Counted from the first letter of the stretch, positions 46,302 to 55,994 are shown. The stretch is 64,000 nucleotides of DNA from Ruegeria meonggei (GCF_900172215.1 NZ_FWFP01000004.1:341934-405933); one strand, 5' to 3'. Made by a program: numbers and translations. The notes: generated by a model from the sequence alone, not told the origin.

Positions 46302-46444
46302 CGTGTTAGACCAGCTTCAGTCCAAAGGCAGTTCTGAACCCAAAGCAAGCAGCTCTAGTTGGTAGTCAAAAGGATGTCACTGACCGTTGCATATGCAATT
46401 CATCGTCGTTCAGATAAATTGCAGAAAGCGTCATTGAGGATCAT

Positions 46445-47452
46445 ATGAGACTGACTGAAGCAGAAATCCAAGTGCTGGCCTCCATTGCTGTGTTGGAAGC
46501 GGACGGAAAATCGACGCTGAGGAAAGACGTTGAATCGCGAGGCGATGCTTACTGGATCTATAAAGAGAATTGGTCGGATGCCTTTGACACCCTTGTCACT
46601 AAAGGCCTTGTCGAAAGCGATAAGTCCGTACTGACACTAACAGAAACAGGCCGCCCTCACGCCGAGAAGTATCGGAAGGAACGACCTGATCTCTACTGGT
46701 ATCAATACCAAAAATTCTACACTGCCGCGCATGCAAGCAAAGCGCATTCCGAGCTTTGCAAGCGTGTCTTCGGCAGGGATCTTTGTCAGGATGGGCAGAC
46801 TGACATGCCAGCTCTAATGCGTCTCCTGGACTTGCTTAAACTTCGGCCCGAAGACAGGGTTCTTGACCTTGGTTGCGGCGCTGGCGTGATTGCAGAATTC
46901 ATATCGGATGAAACCGGAGCTAATGTCGTCGGCCTTGATTATTCTCAGTCAGCCATTGATGCCGCTAACGAACGTTCGCTAGCAAAACGCAATCGTATTG
47001 AGTTCGTGACCGGAAATTTCAACGACCTTGATTTTCCCGACGCAAGTTTCGATGCGATACTTTCGCTGGATACGCTTTACTGGGCTGCTGATCTGAAAGA
47101 AGTGACCGAGCGTTTGCTTTCAATGCTCAAACCATCTGGTTACATGGGCGTGTTCATGAATCACCACATTGACCCAACAGACCCGCCCGATAGCTTGACA
47201 GTGAGCTATTCGGACTTCGCAATTGCGCTGGACAGTATTGGCCAGCCGTATGAGAGTTTTAATTTCACTAAGGAAATCGGCGATTTCTGGAAGAAAAACT
47301 GCGCGGCAGCAGAAGAGCTTCTGCCACAATACGAAAATGAAGGTAACGGATTTATCGCTGAAGGTCTTATCCGGGAGTCGCGCGAGGATTATTTGCCTGA
47401 CATAGAGGCAGGTCGCATAGCAAGATACCTGTATTTGGTGCGCCATCAATAA
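46445..47452 (+). CDS. Class I SAM-dependent methyltransferase with N-terminal HTH-like domain
   Basis: 335 residues. Residues about 1-85 look like a winged helix (LTEAEIQVLASIAVLEADGK, later LTLTETGRPHAEKY). Residues about 125-250 carry a SAM fold with VLDLGCGAGVIAEF and VVGLDYSQSAIDAA. The C-terminal part (FWKKNCAAAEELLPQYENEG) is helical. The acceptor is unknown. It is monocistronic by appearance. Confidence 0.8.
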   Translation: MRLTEAEIQVLASIAVLEADGKSTLRKDVESRGDAYWIYKENWSDAFDTLVTKGLVESDKSVLTLTETGRPHAEKYRKERPDLYWYQYQKFYTAAHASKAHSELCKRVFGRDLCQDGQTDMPALMRLLDLLKLRPEDRVLDLGCGAGVIAEFISDETGANVVGLDYSQSAIDAANERSLAKRNRIEFVTGNFNDLDFPDASFDAILSLDTLYWAADLKEVTERLLSMLKPSGYMGVFMNHHIDPTDPPDSLTVSYSDFAIALDSIGQPYESFNFTKEIGDFWKKNCAAAEELLPQYENEGNGFIAEGLIRESREDYLPDIEAGRIARYLYLVRHQ

Positions 47453-47753
47453 GCGCTTTTGTCGATTCAATTGCTAGACTTTAGTGCGGCCTTTGCGACA
47501 GAGATGATCGCCATGCCGCAAGCCTTGGCTGCCTTGCTGGATGCGCAAGGTGTGCCTGTGTTTGCGCGCGGCCAAGGGTTCACCTATTCGCAGTCCTAGC
47601 TGAGCCTTTTCGCGCCCACAGCGAATGTCCGGAATGCGGGCGCAACCGCAGCATTGCAAGTGGCTGCTGGATGTCAGCAATGGGCCGTAGTCACCAATGT
47701 AAGCCCACCACCAGCTTTATTTGGTGGCGGGTGGTATTCTTGCTCCAATTGGA
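47453..47753. other. Convergent gap holding repeat copy C
   Basis: The gap lies between two genes that converge. It contains the dispersed repeat at 47620-47690 and no gene. Confidence 0.5.
47620..47690 (+). repeat. Dispersed intergenic repeat, copy C
   Basis: AGCGAATGTCCGGAATGCGG, then GCAACCGCAGCATT and GTCAGCAATGGGCCGTAG match copies A and G. Confidence 0.6.
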
Positions 47754-49733
47754 TCAGAGCTTGATCCGGAAGGCTGCGAAGCCGTCGGTGCCTTCTCCGG
47801 CGTCCTCGATTGTGACACCTTTGACGTCGCCCATATAGTCCCGCGCTTTTGGGCCGGTCTCGAACAACACTGTCGTGTCCCCAAGCGGCGCAAAAGACCA
47901 GTTGGCATCTGCCTTTGGATCAATCGTGCCCTGCTCGACAATAAAGCGCACAATGACGTCGCGGTTGGTATCCGGGGCTTCGAATACGATTGTGTCACCC
48001 AACGCTCCGGGGAATGAGCCACCGCCTGATGCGCGATAGTTGTTGGTGGCGATGATGAACTCCATGTCATCAGTAACGGGTTCGCCATTGTAAGTAAGGT
48101 TTACAATCCGCGCGGCATCGGAGTTGATCTCTTCGCCTTTGGGCCCAAAGCGCGAAGGCTGGGACAGGTCAATCTGATAGGTCACACCATCCATCACGTC
48201 AAAGTTGTAGGAAGGGAATTCCGGGTTCAGCAGGACCGCATCCTTCGAACCCGCTTTAACCTGATTGAACATTCCGGCCGAACGTTCCAACCAGCCCCTG
48301 ACATGCGCACCATTCACGCGGACTGCTCTCACTGTGTTCGGATAGAGATACAGATCGGCTACGTTTTTGATGGCAACGTCACCAACGGGAACATCCGTGT
48401 AGTATTCCGGACCACCGCGGCCACCAGCCTTGAAAGGTGCTGCTGCTGACAAGATCGGCAAGCCTTCATATTCTGTGCCTTTCAGCATCTCTTCGACATA
48501 CCACTTCTGCGCGATTGATACGATTTGGACTGACGGGTCATCTGCAACCAATGCGAAATAGCTGTGCAGAGGTGCTGAGGTCTTGCCAACAGCGCGGCGA
48601 ACATAGACCAGCGTTTCGTCGTGATCTGTCGCAACCGAGTCGAGGACTCGCTGATCATCTCCGACCAGCGCGGTGATTGATCGGTCCTCGTTCCTTCGGG
48701 AAATAGGTCGCGCCTCGGATGTGGTGGTCACCACCCGCCATTCGTTTCCATCCCGTTCCAACAGCAGATCAAGCAGACCAAGATGCGACCCCCAGAAGCC
48801 GCCCATTACGGCGGGTTTGCCCATCAGCGTGCCTCTATCAACATCGATGCCGGGACGGCCTGCAAATGTTGGCGAGGGAAAGACCAAGTGGTTGTGACCC
48901 GTAACCAGCGCGTCGATCCCGTCGACACCAGCAAGCACAACCGACGCGTTTTCCATACCATCAGCGTGATCGGCTCCCCCAATTCCGGAATGCGACAAAG
49001 CGATGATCAGATCGCAGCCTTGTTCCTGCATCTCAGGCACATAGGCCTTGGCCGTCTCAACGATATCCCGCGCTTCGACATTGCCTTCGAGATGCTTGCG
49101 ATCCCAGTTCATGATCTGCGGAGGGGTAAAACCGATAATACCGATTTTGATTGGATGCTTCGTGCCGTCACCCAGTTCGATTTCGCGATCGAGAATTGTG
49201 TAAGGCTGGACGAGCGTCTTGTCTTCGCGCGGGCTCGCGCCTTTCTCTTTTGCTACGTTGGCAAGAACCACTGGGAAATCTGCACCGGCCAAAGATGTCT
49301 CAAGGAAGTTTAACCCATAGTTAAACTCATGATTTCCCAGTGTGGCTGCATCATAACCAACCGTGTTGAACGCGGTGATGACTGGGTGGCTATCCCCCTC
49401 CTTCATACCGCGTTCATAGGCGATGTAATCGCCCATCGGGTTGCCCTGTAGAAAGTCTCCATTGTCAACCAACAGCGAGTTTACTGCCTCAGCACGGATT
49501 TCATTGATGATCGAGGCGGTGCGGGACAGGCCCACCGTATCCCGAGGTTTGTCGGCATAGTAATCATAGGGGAACACATGAACATGGATGTCGGTTGTTT
49601 CCATGATACGAAGATGCGCCTGATTGTTGGCCGCATCAGCCGAGAAAGGGTGAAGCGTAATTGCAGCGGTACTCGCAGCTGTTGTGGAGAGAAACTGGCG
49701 ACGCGAAAACAATGTACGGTTAGAGAAAGACAT
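47754..49733 (-). CDS. cpdB: Tat-exported 2',3'-cyclic-nucleotide phosphodiesterase/3'-nucleotidase
   Basis: 659 residues from the ATG at 49733 (GAGAGG upstream). A Tat-type signal ([16 protein letters not shown]) leads a metallophosphatase domain with [32 protein letters not shown] and TGHNHLVFP as metal-binding blocks. The C-terminal half is a 5'-nucleotidase-type domain ending in [13 protein letters not shown] and beyond. It would hydrolyse 2',3'-cyclic nucleotides and 3'-nucleotides in the periplasm to release phosphate and nucleosides. The Tat signal, rather than a Sec signal, implies cofactor loading before export. Confidence 0.88.
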   Translation of the reverse strand: MSFSNRTLFSRRQFLSTTAASTAAITLHPFSADAANNQAHLRIMETTDIHVHVFPYDYYADKPRDTVGLSRTASIINEIRAEAVNSLLVDNGDFLQGNPMGDYIAYERGMKEGDSHPVITAFNTVGYDAATLGNHEFNYGLNFLETSLAGADFPVVLANVAKEKGASPREDKTLVQPYTILDREIELGDGTKHPIKIGIIGFTPPQIMNWDRKHLEGNVEARDIVETAKAYVPEMQEQGCDLIIALSHSGIGGADHADGMENASVVLAGVDGIDALVTGHNHLVFPSPTFAGRPGIDVDRGTLMGKPAVMGGFWGSHLGLLDLLLERDGNEWRVVTTTSEARPISRRNEDRSITALVGDDQRVLDSVATDHDETLVYVRRAVGKTSAPLHSYFALVADDPSVQIVSIAQKWYVEEMLKGTEYEGLPILSAAAPFKAGGRGGPEYYTDVPVGDVAIKNVADLYLYPNTVRAVRVNGAHVRGWLERSAGMFNQVKAGSKDAVLLNPEFPSYNFDVMDGVTYQIDLSQPSRFGPKGEEINSDAARIVNLTYNGEPVTDDMEFIIATNNYRASGGGSFPGALGDTIVFEAPDTNRDVIVRFIVEQGTIDPKADANWSFAPLGDTTVLFETGPKARDYMGDVKGVTIEDAGEGTDGFAAFRIKL

Positions 49734-50211
49734 TGGGCACCTCTCAAGTTGGTTGGTTAACGTGCCTTTTGCAGGCTTTCCGCGACATCCGTATGACATG
49801 GGTTGCGAGAACATCTGTCGCGCTATTCACGGTTGGTGGTAATCAGCACCATACCCAAACATCAGGGGTTTGCTAAGGTACCGCAAGTGGTGAACCTGAG
49901 CATCCCTTTGATTGGTCAATTCAAAGTAGAGATTTCTCGATCATTCGAGGCTAAACAAAGCAAAACACCAAGCCGAAAAAGGTCTGTCTTGTCGGATATG
50001 CTCTCATTCATGCACCCTTCCTTCACCACAATGTAGCAGACGGTTGATTTTGCTTCAGACTGTGAGTTCGCAGTCGCAGCGAAGGGCTGGTTTCGTGGGC
50101 TGCGCCGCAGAATCTCAAGTTGATGCCGTAGGTCGGCTATGGGCCGCACTTATCAAATTCCACATATTGGAGTAGTCTTTTTCGATAGCGTATCCGGGTT
50201 TGAAATCGAAG
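49734..50211. other. Divergent gap with repeat copy D
   Basis: The gap separates cpdB (-) from the VOC gene (+). A repeat copy occupies about 50074-50146. No promoter can be pointed out with confidence. Confidence 0.4.
50074..50146 (+). repeat. Dispersed intergenic repeat, copy D
   Basis: TCGCAGCGAAGGGCTGG, then GGGCTGCGCCGCAGAAT and GTAGGTCGGCTATGGGCCGC match copies A and G with a few changes. Confidence 0.55.
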
Positions 50212-50577
50212 ATGGAAAAAGTACTGGGCTTTGGCGGGTTTTTCTTCAGGGCAAACGAGCCCGTCGACTTGGCGGCATGGTATCGTGACAATTTGGGCAT
50301 TGATCTCGTACCAAACGACTATGAAACACCGTGTTGGAAGCAAGAAGCAGGCGAGACTGTATTCGCCCAGTTCGAAAAAGTGACAGAGTATTTCGGGAAC
50401 CAAGAAAAGGCATTTATGCTGAATTTTCGTGTTCGCGACATTGAGAAAATGATCGCACAACTCGAATCTAAGGGTGTTGAAATCCGTCGCGATCCAGATT
50501 CGCCTTATCCAAATGGCAAGTTCGCGTGGCTCAACGATCCAGAAGGAAATCCAATTGAGCTTTGGGAACCTGCCTAG
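50212..50577 (+). CDS. VOC/glyoxalase-fold protein
   Basis: 121 residues from the ATG at 50212; an in-frame TTG at 50200 is an alternative. It opens KVLGFGGFFFRANEPVDLAA, contains WYRDNLGID, and ends WLNDPEGNPIELWEPA, all typical of a vicinal-oxygen-chelate fold with a Glu metal ligand. The substrate is unknown. It precedes the DGPF/ECF42 module, but a separate promoter appears to start that module. Confidence 0.82.
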   Translation: MEKVLGFGGFFFRANEPVDLAAWYRDNLGIDLVPNDYETPCWKQEAGETVFAQFEKVTEYFGNQEKAFMLNFRVRDIEKMIAQLESKGVEIRRDPDSPYPNGKFAWLNDPEGNPIELWEPA

Positions 50578-50638
50578 CATTCGATTAGCGCCTAGGTGTT
50601 CCAAGTGGCTATTTTGCGATCTTGCATTTTGGACCGGT

Positions 50639-50665
50639 TGTCGGATTTGCATGTCCTCGCGCGTC
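50639..50665 (+). promoter_or_regulatory. Candidate ECF42 promoter 1 (DGPF-sigma operon)
   Basis: TGTCGG (50639-50644), 17 nt, then CGTC (50662-50665) within TCGCGCGTCCTTG (50657-50669). The same 13-mer and the same 17-nt spacing occur in front of the next VOC gene. TGTCG-type -35 boxes are what I recall for ECF42 sigma factors, so this is probably the autoregulated promoter. Confidence 0.6.
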
Positions 50666-50698
50666 CTTGCACCATGTGAATGAAGCATGGAGGCGAAT

Positions 50699-51070
50699 AT
50701 GATATACGCAATCACGATTTATGGGGAGCCGGGCGTATTCGAAGCGCTGCCCAAAGATCGCCAGAACGAAGTGATGTCGGGCCATAGCGCATTGCAATCG
50801 GCGCTATCAGAGCGCGGGGAGTTCGTGTCGATGAAATTGATGCCGCCGACCTCTGCCGTGATGGTCGAGCCCGCTCCAACCGAAGGCTCAGCGCCTTTGA
50901 TCACCGACGGTCCATTCGCCGAGACCAAGGAGAACTTCCTTGGGTTTTATGCTGCTGAATTCAAAGACCTTGATGAGGCATTGGAATACGCGAAAATGAT
51001 CTCATCCCCTGTAGCAAGGCTTGAGGTGCGACCGGTGGCCTGGGCTGGCGGCGTGATCTCGTCGGTATAG
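50699..51070 (+). CDS. DGPF/YCII-domain protein
   Basis: 123 residues from the ATG at 50699, which has GGAGG 5 nt upstream (an ATG at 50687 overlaps that site). The signature LITDGPFAETKE gives the family its name (DGPF, YCII-related). These small ferredoxin-like proteins are regularly encoded beside ECF42 sigma factors; their activity is unknown. Its stop is 3 nt before the sigma factor start. Confidence 0.88.
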   Translation: MIYAITIYGEPGVFEALPKDRQNEVMSGHSALQSALSERGEFVSMKLMPPTSAVMVEPAPTEGSAPLITDGPFAETKENFLGFYAAEFKDLDEALEYAKMISSPVARLEVRPVAWAGGVISSV

Positions 51071-51073
51071 AAC

Positions 51074-52309
51074 ATGTCGGACTGGCTCGAGGTCACTTTC
51101 ACTCTGCACCGACCGCGTGCGCTTGCTGCCCTGATCCGGATGTTTCGGGACATCGATATTGCGGAAGAGGCGTTTGCCGATGCCTGCCTGAAGGCGCTGA
51201 TAGTTTGGACAAATGATGGTGAACCTCGTGACCCGTTAGCATGGTTACTGACGACTGCACGCAACTCTGGCCTTGATCATGTGCGCAAATCACAACGCCG
51301 CGCCGCAATCCTGTCGCGTCATGTGGAGGAGTTTAAACCGGTGCCTGCCGAAACCCCGGATCCTGACGAAATGCGCGATGATGTTTTGCGGCTTCTGTTC
51401 ATCTGCTGCCATCCGGAACTCGAGCGGCGGGATCAGATTGCCATTGCACTGCGCGTGGTCCTGGGGTTGAGCGTAGACGAAATTGCGAGTGGATTTCTCA
51501 TCAAGCCCAAGACTATGGAACAGCGGATCACCCGTGCCAAAAAAAAGATAGCGAGCAATCCGGTTGCCTTCGAAACACCCAGTCCGGCTGAGCGGGGTGC
51601 GCGCTTGGGTGAAGTTTCTCTGATGGTTTACTTGATGTTTAGCGAAGGGTGGTCAACCTCGGCCGGTCCAAAGCAAATCAAATTTACCTTGTGTGAAGAG
51701 GCGATCCGTTTGGCCCGTCTACTAGCGGCGCTATTTCCAGCGATGGGGGAACAGGCCGCATTGCTGGCGCTATTGCTGTTTCAACACGCAAGGCGGCGTG
51801 CGCGTATTGATCCAGAAGGCAAGCTTGTCGCGCTGGACGATCAGGATCGCAGTCTTTGGGATCGTGCGAACATCGCCGAGGCGACGGGTCTTTTGCAAAA
51901 GGCCCACCGGACGGGACATCAGGGCGTTTATATTATTCAGGCTGCAATCGCAGCGACACATGCCCATGCGGCCTCGGTTGATCACACGGACTGGGCATCG
52001 ATCGAAAGTCATTACGCCGCTCTCTATGCATTGCAGCCAACGCCTGTTGTGCGACTTAACCAGATTGCAGCACAGGCCAAGCTGCACGGCCCGATTTATG
52101 CGCTAAAGGCGATGGAGCCTTTGGCACAGGAGTTGTCCACTTATCGCTGGTACCACGCGATGCGCGGCGGGCTTTTGCAAGAAGCAGGTGACCACCATGC
52201 TGCGATTGCCGCTTTCGAAACGGTGATGACGCACAGACCAACCACGCCCGAACGTGTTGTGATCACGGAGAGAATTAAGATCAGCCAAGAAAGTTTGCGC
52301 GGCATGTAG
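51074..52309 (+). CDS. ECF42-group RNA polymerase sigma factor
   Basis: 411 residues, long for an ECF sigma. Residues about 1-80 hold region 2 (IAEEAFADACLKAL, then PLAWLLTTARNSGLDHVRK); residues about 105-160 hold region 4 with LSVDEIASGFLIKPKTMEQR. The remaining 230 or so residues are TPR-like helices (WYHAMRGGLLQEAGDHHAAI) that take the place of an anti-sigma factor in this group. Direct linkage to a DGPF gene is the group's hallmark. Confidence 0.9.
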   Translation: MSDWLEVTFTLHRPRALAALIRMFRDIDIAEEAFADACLKALIVWTNDGEPRDPLAWLLTTARNSGLDHVRKSQRRAAILSRHVEEFKPVPAETPDPDEMRDDVLRLLFICCHPELERRDQIAIALRVVLGLSVDEIASGFLIKPKTMEQRITRAKKKIASNPVAFETPSPAERGARLGEVSLMVYLMFSEGWSTSAGPKQIKFTLCEEAIRLARLLAALFPAMGEQAALLALLLFQHARRRARIDPEGKLVALDDQDRSLWDRANIAEATGLLQKAHRTGHQGVYIIQAAIAATHAHAASVDHTDWASIESHYAALYALQPTPVVRLNQIAAQAKLHGPIYALKAMEPLAQELSTYRWYHAMRGGLLQEAGDHHAAIAAFETVMTHRPTTPERVVITERIKISQESLRGM

Positions 52310-52331
52310 GAGTCACCGGGCTTCGCGCGTC
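52305..52331 (+). promoter_or_regulatory. Candidate ECF42 promoter 2 (VOC-MAPEG operon)
   Basis: TGTAGG (52305-52310, overlapping the sigma factor stop), 17 nt, then CGTC (52328-52331) inside an identical TCGCGCGTCCTTG (52323-52335). It matches promoter 1 in spacing and in the -10 region. Confidence 0.6.
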
Positions 52332-52376
52332 CTTGGATCAGACCCGTATGTGCGGGTGTAATCAAGGGAGAAGCAC

Positions 52377-52763
52377 ATGAGTATTCTTGAGATGACCACT
52401 GTCGGAAACTCCGGCTGGATCGGACATTCTGGCCCAGATCAGGGTAAAGCCAAAGCGTTTTATCAGGAGGTGCTGGGCTGGACGATCAACGACATGCCCA
52501 TGCAGGATGGGTCGAGCTATTCTGCCGCCGCGGTGGGCGAAACCGCAATTGGTGGCTTTTCCCCGATGCCAGAGGAAAACGGTAGCTGGACGATCTTTTT
52601 TACGGTGGCCGATGTGGACGCCAGTGCCGCCAAGGCCGAAGCCAATGGTGCCGCGATTGTTCAGCCTGCTATGGATATGCCGGGGGTTGGCCGCATGGCC
52701 ACTCTGACTGACCCGCAAGGGGCACGGTTCGCGCTGATCACTTATGAAAGCATGGCGTCTTAA
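52377..52763 (+). CDS. VOC/glyoxalase-fold protein
   Basis: 128 residues; AAGGGAG precedes the ATG. It shows the duplicated-half style of extradiol/glyoxalase-like proteins: WIGHSGPDQGKAKAFYQEVL at the start and LTDPQGARFALITYE at the end. It is the first gene behind candidate ECF42 promoter 2. The ligand is unknown. Confidence 0.85.
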   Translation: MSILEMTTVGNSGWIGHSGPDQGKAKAFYQEVLGWTINDMPMQDGSSYSAAAVGETAIGGFSPMPEENGSWTIFFTVADVDASAAKAEANGAAIVQPAMDMPGVGRMATLTDPQGARFALITYESMAS

Positions 52764-52787
52764 GCGCGATCATAGAGGAGGCATAAC

Positions 52788-53186
52788 ATGGAACAGTTTC
52801 CGCAGATCGCGCTGGTCGTCACAGCCATTTTCGTTTTGATGAGTATTCCGATGGCGATTGCCGTTGGTGTGCGTCGCACCAAGACTGGGATATCTTTGCT
52901 TCACGGTGAGGATGAAAGCTTGCTGAGGCTGATGCGGGCGCATGGGAACTTCATCGAATACGTACCGCTTGCGCTTCTGGCCCTAGCGGGAGCCGAGATC
53001 GCGGGAACTGCGCCCTGGCTGGTCGCTGCCTGCGGTGCCGTGCTGCTGCTCGCCCGCCTCATTCACTATTTCAGCCTCAGCACTTCGGTGAATGGCAAAG
53101 GGCGCGCGGTAGGGGCGGCGCTCACGACTTTGGCCATGCTGGTGCTTGCGCTGGCGATCCTTTGGCAGCTGTGGATCGGCAATTGA
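52788..53186 (+). CDS. MAPEG-family membrane protein
   Basis: 132 residues with four hydrophobic helices. The MAPEG motif is seen as LMRAHGNFIEYVPLALLALA; RLIHYFSLSTS follows. Eukaryotic relatives are glutathione transferases/peroxidases of lipid substrates; bacterial members are mostly untested. It lies 24 nt after the VOC gene, and its stop overlaps the next start (TGATG). Confidence 0.86.
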   Translation: MEQFPQIALVVTAIFVLMSIPMAIAVGVRRTKTGISLLHGEDESLLRLMRAHGNFIEYVPLALLALAGAEIAGTAPWLVAACGAVLLLARLIHYFSLSTSVNGKGRAVGAALTTLAMLVLALAILWQLWIGN

Positions 53187-53530
53187 TGCCGGTAGATGAA
53201 ATACTCAACGCCCGCATGCGAGACGCTCTGTCCGCGCATGTGGGCATATCTGAAAAGCGGATGATGGGCGGCCTGTGCTTCTTTTTGAACGGCAGCATGC
53301 TTTGTGGTGCACGCAGACATCAGGATGGCGTGGGCCGGTTCATGTTCAGGGTGGGAAAGGTGAACGAGCCTGCGGCATTGCAGGACCCCACGGCCCACGC
53401 TGTGGTTCACGGAACCCGCAAGCTGGGTGGTTTTGTCCGTGTGGACGAAGCAGATTGCAAAGTCGCTGCTTTGCTGCAGTGGCTGCACCTGTGCCTCGAG
53501 CATGCCGCAGCGCTGCCCAAGAAAGACTGA
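53186..53530 (+). CDS. TfoX/Sxy N-terminal-domain protein
   Basis: 114 residues from the ATG at 53186. The segment ISEKRMMGGLCFFLNGSMLC followed by a compact beta region matches the TfoX N-terminal fold. Such single-domain proteins are widespread and are not shown to control competence. It is coupled to the MAPEG gene. Confidence 0.75.
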   Translation: MPVDEILNARMRDALSAHVGISEKRMMGGLCFFLNGSMLCGARRHQDGVGRFMFRVGKVNEPAALQDPTAHAVVHGTRKLGGFVRVDEADCKVAALLQWLHLCLEHAAALPKKD

Positions 53531-53542
53531 ATGGAGGATCTT

Positions 53543-54202
53543 ATGGCCCAATTCGATTGCTTTGCTGCCGAGGTAGTAGGCTTCCTGCAAGAACTGAAGG
53601 CCAACAATACCAAGGACTGGTTTGCAGCGAACAAGTCGACCTATGAGACGTACATTAAGTCACCCTGCAAGCTGTTCGCCGAAGAGATGGAGTTGGCGCT
53701 ACGTGACCTTACTGGGCAAGATCACGGCAGCAAGATCTTTCGAATTCACCGAGATGTTCGGTTTTCCAAAGACAAGACACCCTATAACGCGCACCTGCAC
53801 CTCGCGTTCATACCGACAGGGCAGGCGGTACAGCCGCCGATGTGGTTCTTTGGCCTTTCCCCAGAAAAGCTTTCCCTCGGCTGTGGGATTTTTCAGTATG
53901 AAAAAGGATCGTTGGACGCATTCCGCGACGCCATGGTGGGACCCTTGGGGGCAGAGTTAATGCAGACCACCACAGAGTTGCGAGAACGGGGTTACAGGAT
54001 CGGTGAGCCGGAGTTGAAGCGCGTTCCCTCCGGTTTTGACAAAGACCACCCCCATGAGGAAGCGTTGCGGCGCAAGGGCTTTGCAGTTTGGATGGATACC
54101 GAGACCCCAGCCTTTGTTTTAAAGTCGAATCTGACGGAACGAACAACTGCCGAGTTCGCCAAACTGATGACCGTGTTTCAACTGCTTTCTCGGATCAAGT
54201 GA
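53543..54202 (+). CDS. DUF2461 (TIGR02453) family protein
   Basis: 219 residues from the ATG at 53543 (GGAGG 5 nt upstream). Family landmarks: FLQELKANNTKDWFAANK, IFRIHRDVRFSKDKTPYNAH and the C-terminal RRKGFAVWMD. No activity is established. It closes the presumed ECF42-controlled unit. Confidence 0.88.
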   Translation: MAQFDCFAAEVVGFLQELKANNTKDWFAANKSTYETYIKSPCKLFAEEMELALRDLTGQDHGSKIFRIHRDVRFSKDKTPYNAHLHLAFIPTGQAVQPPMWFFGLSPEKLSLGCGIFQYEKGSLDAFRDAMVGPLGAELMQTTTELRERGYRIGEPELKRVPSGFDKDHPHEEALRRKGFAVWMDTETPAFVLKSNLTERTTAEFAKLMTVFQLLSRIK

Positions 54203-54219
54203 CCCCACTATTGCGAACG

Positions 54220-54361
54220 CAGCGAATGGCGGCTTTGACGGGCGCACCGCAACTTGGTTCCGATTGGATGAATAACCGCTCTGGGTCGCGAGCAAGATTA
54301 GTCTGAGTTGGGGCAGGGGGCAATGCTACACCGCCTCTGATGACCGGATTGAGCCCAAACT
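54220..54361 (+). repeat. Dispersed intergenic repeat, copy E
   Basis: CAGCGAATGGCGGCTTTGAC, then GGGCGCACCGCAAC, TTGGGGCAGGGGGCAATGC, CACCGCCTCTGATGACC and TGAGCCCAAACTGAC; the fullest right half in the window. It lies between convergent genes. Confidence 0.6.
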
Positions 54362-54399
54362 GACGCCAACCATTCAGTAGATGGCTTCTTCTCAATGCA

Positions 54400-54864
54400 C
54401 TACAGCGGGACCTTAAGCCCCGCCTTTACCCGGTTCACAACAACGTTAGAATGAAAGCGGCGGATGTTTGGGTTATCTGTGAAGACTTGACGGCTGAACT
54501 TCTCATAGGCCGCCATGTCTGTCGAAGTGACAATCAGAATGAAATCGGTATGCCCGGTGACGTAATAGCATTGCTGCACATCCTCGTGCGCCAGCATGGA
54601 GCGGCGAAATTCGTCCAGAAGGTCAGTACGCTCTCGCTCCAGCTCAACCTCAACAATGAAGGTCATAGGGCGGCCCACTGCCTTTGCGGACAACACGGAT
54701 ATGTCGGCTTCGATGATCCCTTCCTCCCGGAAGCGTTTCATGCGCCGCTGCACCGAAGACCGCGAAATGCTTATCTGATCTCCCAGCTCATCAGCCGACA
54801 ACCGGTTGTTTCGCTGGAGGATATCAAGAAGCCTTTTGTCTGTATCGTCGAGAGGATATGGCAT
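54400..54864 (-). CDS. Lrp/AsnC-family transcriptional regulator
   Basis: 154 residues. The HTH reads RLLDILQRNNRLSADELGDQ then SRSSVQRRMKRFREEGII; the RAM effector domain follows with VQQCYYVTGHTDFILIVTST. It is divergent from the class IV transaminase gene (127 bp between starts) and probably senses an amino acid or amine linked to that enzyme. Confidence 0.88.
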   Translation of the reverse strand: MPYPLDDTDKRLLDILQRNNRLSADELGDQISISRSSVQRRMKRFREEGIIEADISVLSAKAVGRPMTFIVEVELERERTDLLDEFRRSMLAHEDVQQCYYVTGHTDFILIVTSTDMAAYEKFSRQVFTDNPNIRRFHSNVVVNRVKAGLKVPL

Positions 54865-54991
54865 TCTGTTCGACCCCGCCTTTGAATTTGATGCGTTTTG
54901 CTCGAAGAGCCTAACCTAACGGGGTAAGTTGCCCAGGATTTTCCCATACGCTCGACCTAATGAGCCAAACCCGTTCACTGAAAGCCCGATC

Positions 54992-55942
54992 ATGAGCAAA
55001 TTGCCTACTCTGTCCCAAAGACACATCGATCCTCGCAACTATCCCCCGGGGGTGGCCTATATGGACGGTCAGTACCTGCCAATGCAGGAGGCAAAGCTTT
55101 CGGTGCTGGACTATGGGTTTCTGCATTCGGATGCGACCTATGATGTGGTCCATGTGTGGAAAGGTGCCTTCTTCAGGCTGGACGATCACATGAACCGCTT
55201 CTTTCGCGGAATTGAAGAGCTGAATATGTCCATCCCGTATGATCAGGCGCAGGTGGTTGAAATCCTGCATAATTGCGTGGCGCTATCCGAGTTGCAGAAC
55301 GCCTATGTCGAGTTTATTTGCACAAGAGGAACTTCCCCGACCTTCAGTCGCGACCCAAGGGACGCCGAAAACCGTTTCATCGCCTTTGCCATCCCTTTCG
55401 GCTCGGTCGCCAACAAGGAGCAGATGGAGCACGGACTACATCTAGCGGTGACCGATGTGTTGCGCATCCCGCCAAGCTCGGTTGATCCGACCATCAAGAA
55501 TTATCATTGGCTGGACATGGTGAAGGGGCTTTATGCGGCCTATGATCAAGGCGCAGATACTGCGGTTCTGGTCGATGGAAAAGGCAATGTGTCCGAAGGC
55601 CCCGGGTTCAACGTTTTCGCAATCAGGGATGGCGTGGTTTCAACCCCTGACACCAGCGTCTTGCTGGGAATTACGCGCCAAACCATCTTCGATATCTGCG
55701 TAAGATTGGGCATCCAATGTCGCACGAAGGACGTGTCTGTCACAGACCTGAAGACCGCTGACGAGGTATTTGTGACCTCGACCGCCGGGGGTGTCATGCC
55801 GGTCACCAAGATCGATGGGCAACCTGTCGGATCGGGTGTTCTAGGTGCCCTCTCGGATACCATCTTGGCAAAGTATTGGGAAATGCATGACGATGACACG
55901 CTCCGAGATGTGGTCCTTTACCCGGAAGCAGTGGAGCTGTGA
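54992..55942 (+). CDS. Fold-IV PLP transaminase, (R)-amine-transaminase-like
   Basis: 316 residues from the ATG at 54992. Class IV aminotransferase motifs: SVLDYGFLHSDATYDVVHVW, RLDDHMNRF, the PLP Lys in TIKNYHWLD, VSEGPGFNVF, and ADEVFVTSTAGGVMPV. From memory these blocks resemble ATA-117-type (R)-selective amine transaminases more than D-amino acid or branched-chain transaminases. Lrp regulation fits an amino-acid or amine role. Confidence 0.82.
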   Translation: MSKLPTLSQRHIDPRNYPPGVAYMDGQYLPMQEAKLSVLDYGFLHSDATYDVVHVWKGAFFRLDDHMNRFFRGIEELNMSIPYDQAQVVEILHNCVALSELQNAYVEFICTRGTSPTFSRDPRDAENRFIAFAIPFGSVANKEQMEHGLHLAVTDVLRIPPSSVDPTIKNYHWLDMVKGLYAAYDQGADTAVLVDGKGNVSEGPGFNVFAIRDGVVSTPDTSVLLGITRQTIFDICVRLGIQCRTKDVSVTDLKTADEVFVTSTAGGVMPVTKIDGQPVGSGVLGALSDTILAKYWEMHDDDTLRDVVLYPEAVEL

Positions 55943-55994
55943 TACCACACACACAATCTGCCGATTCAGTCGAATGGCAGCTTCGCTAATCCTC

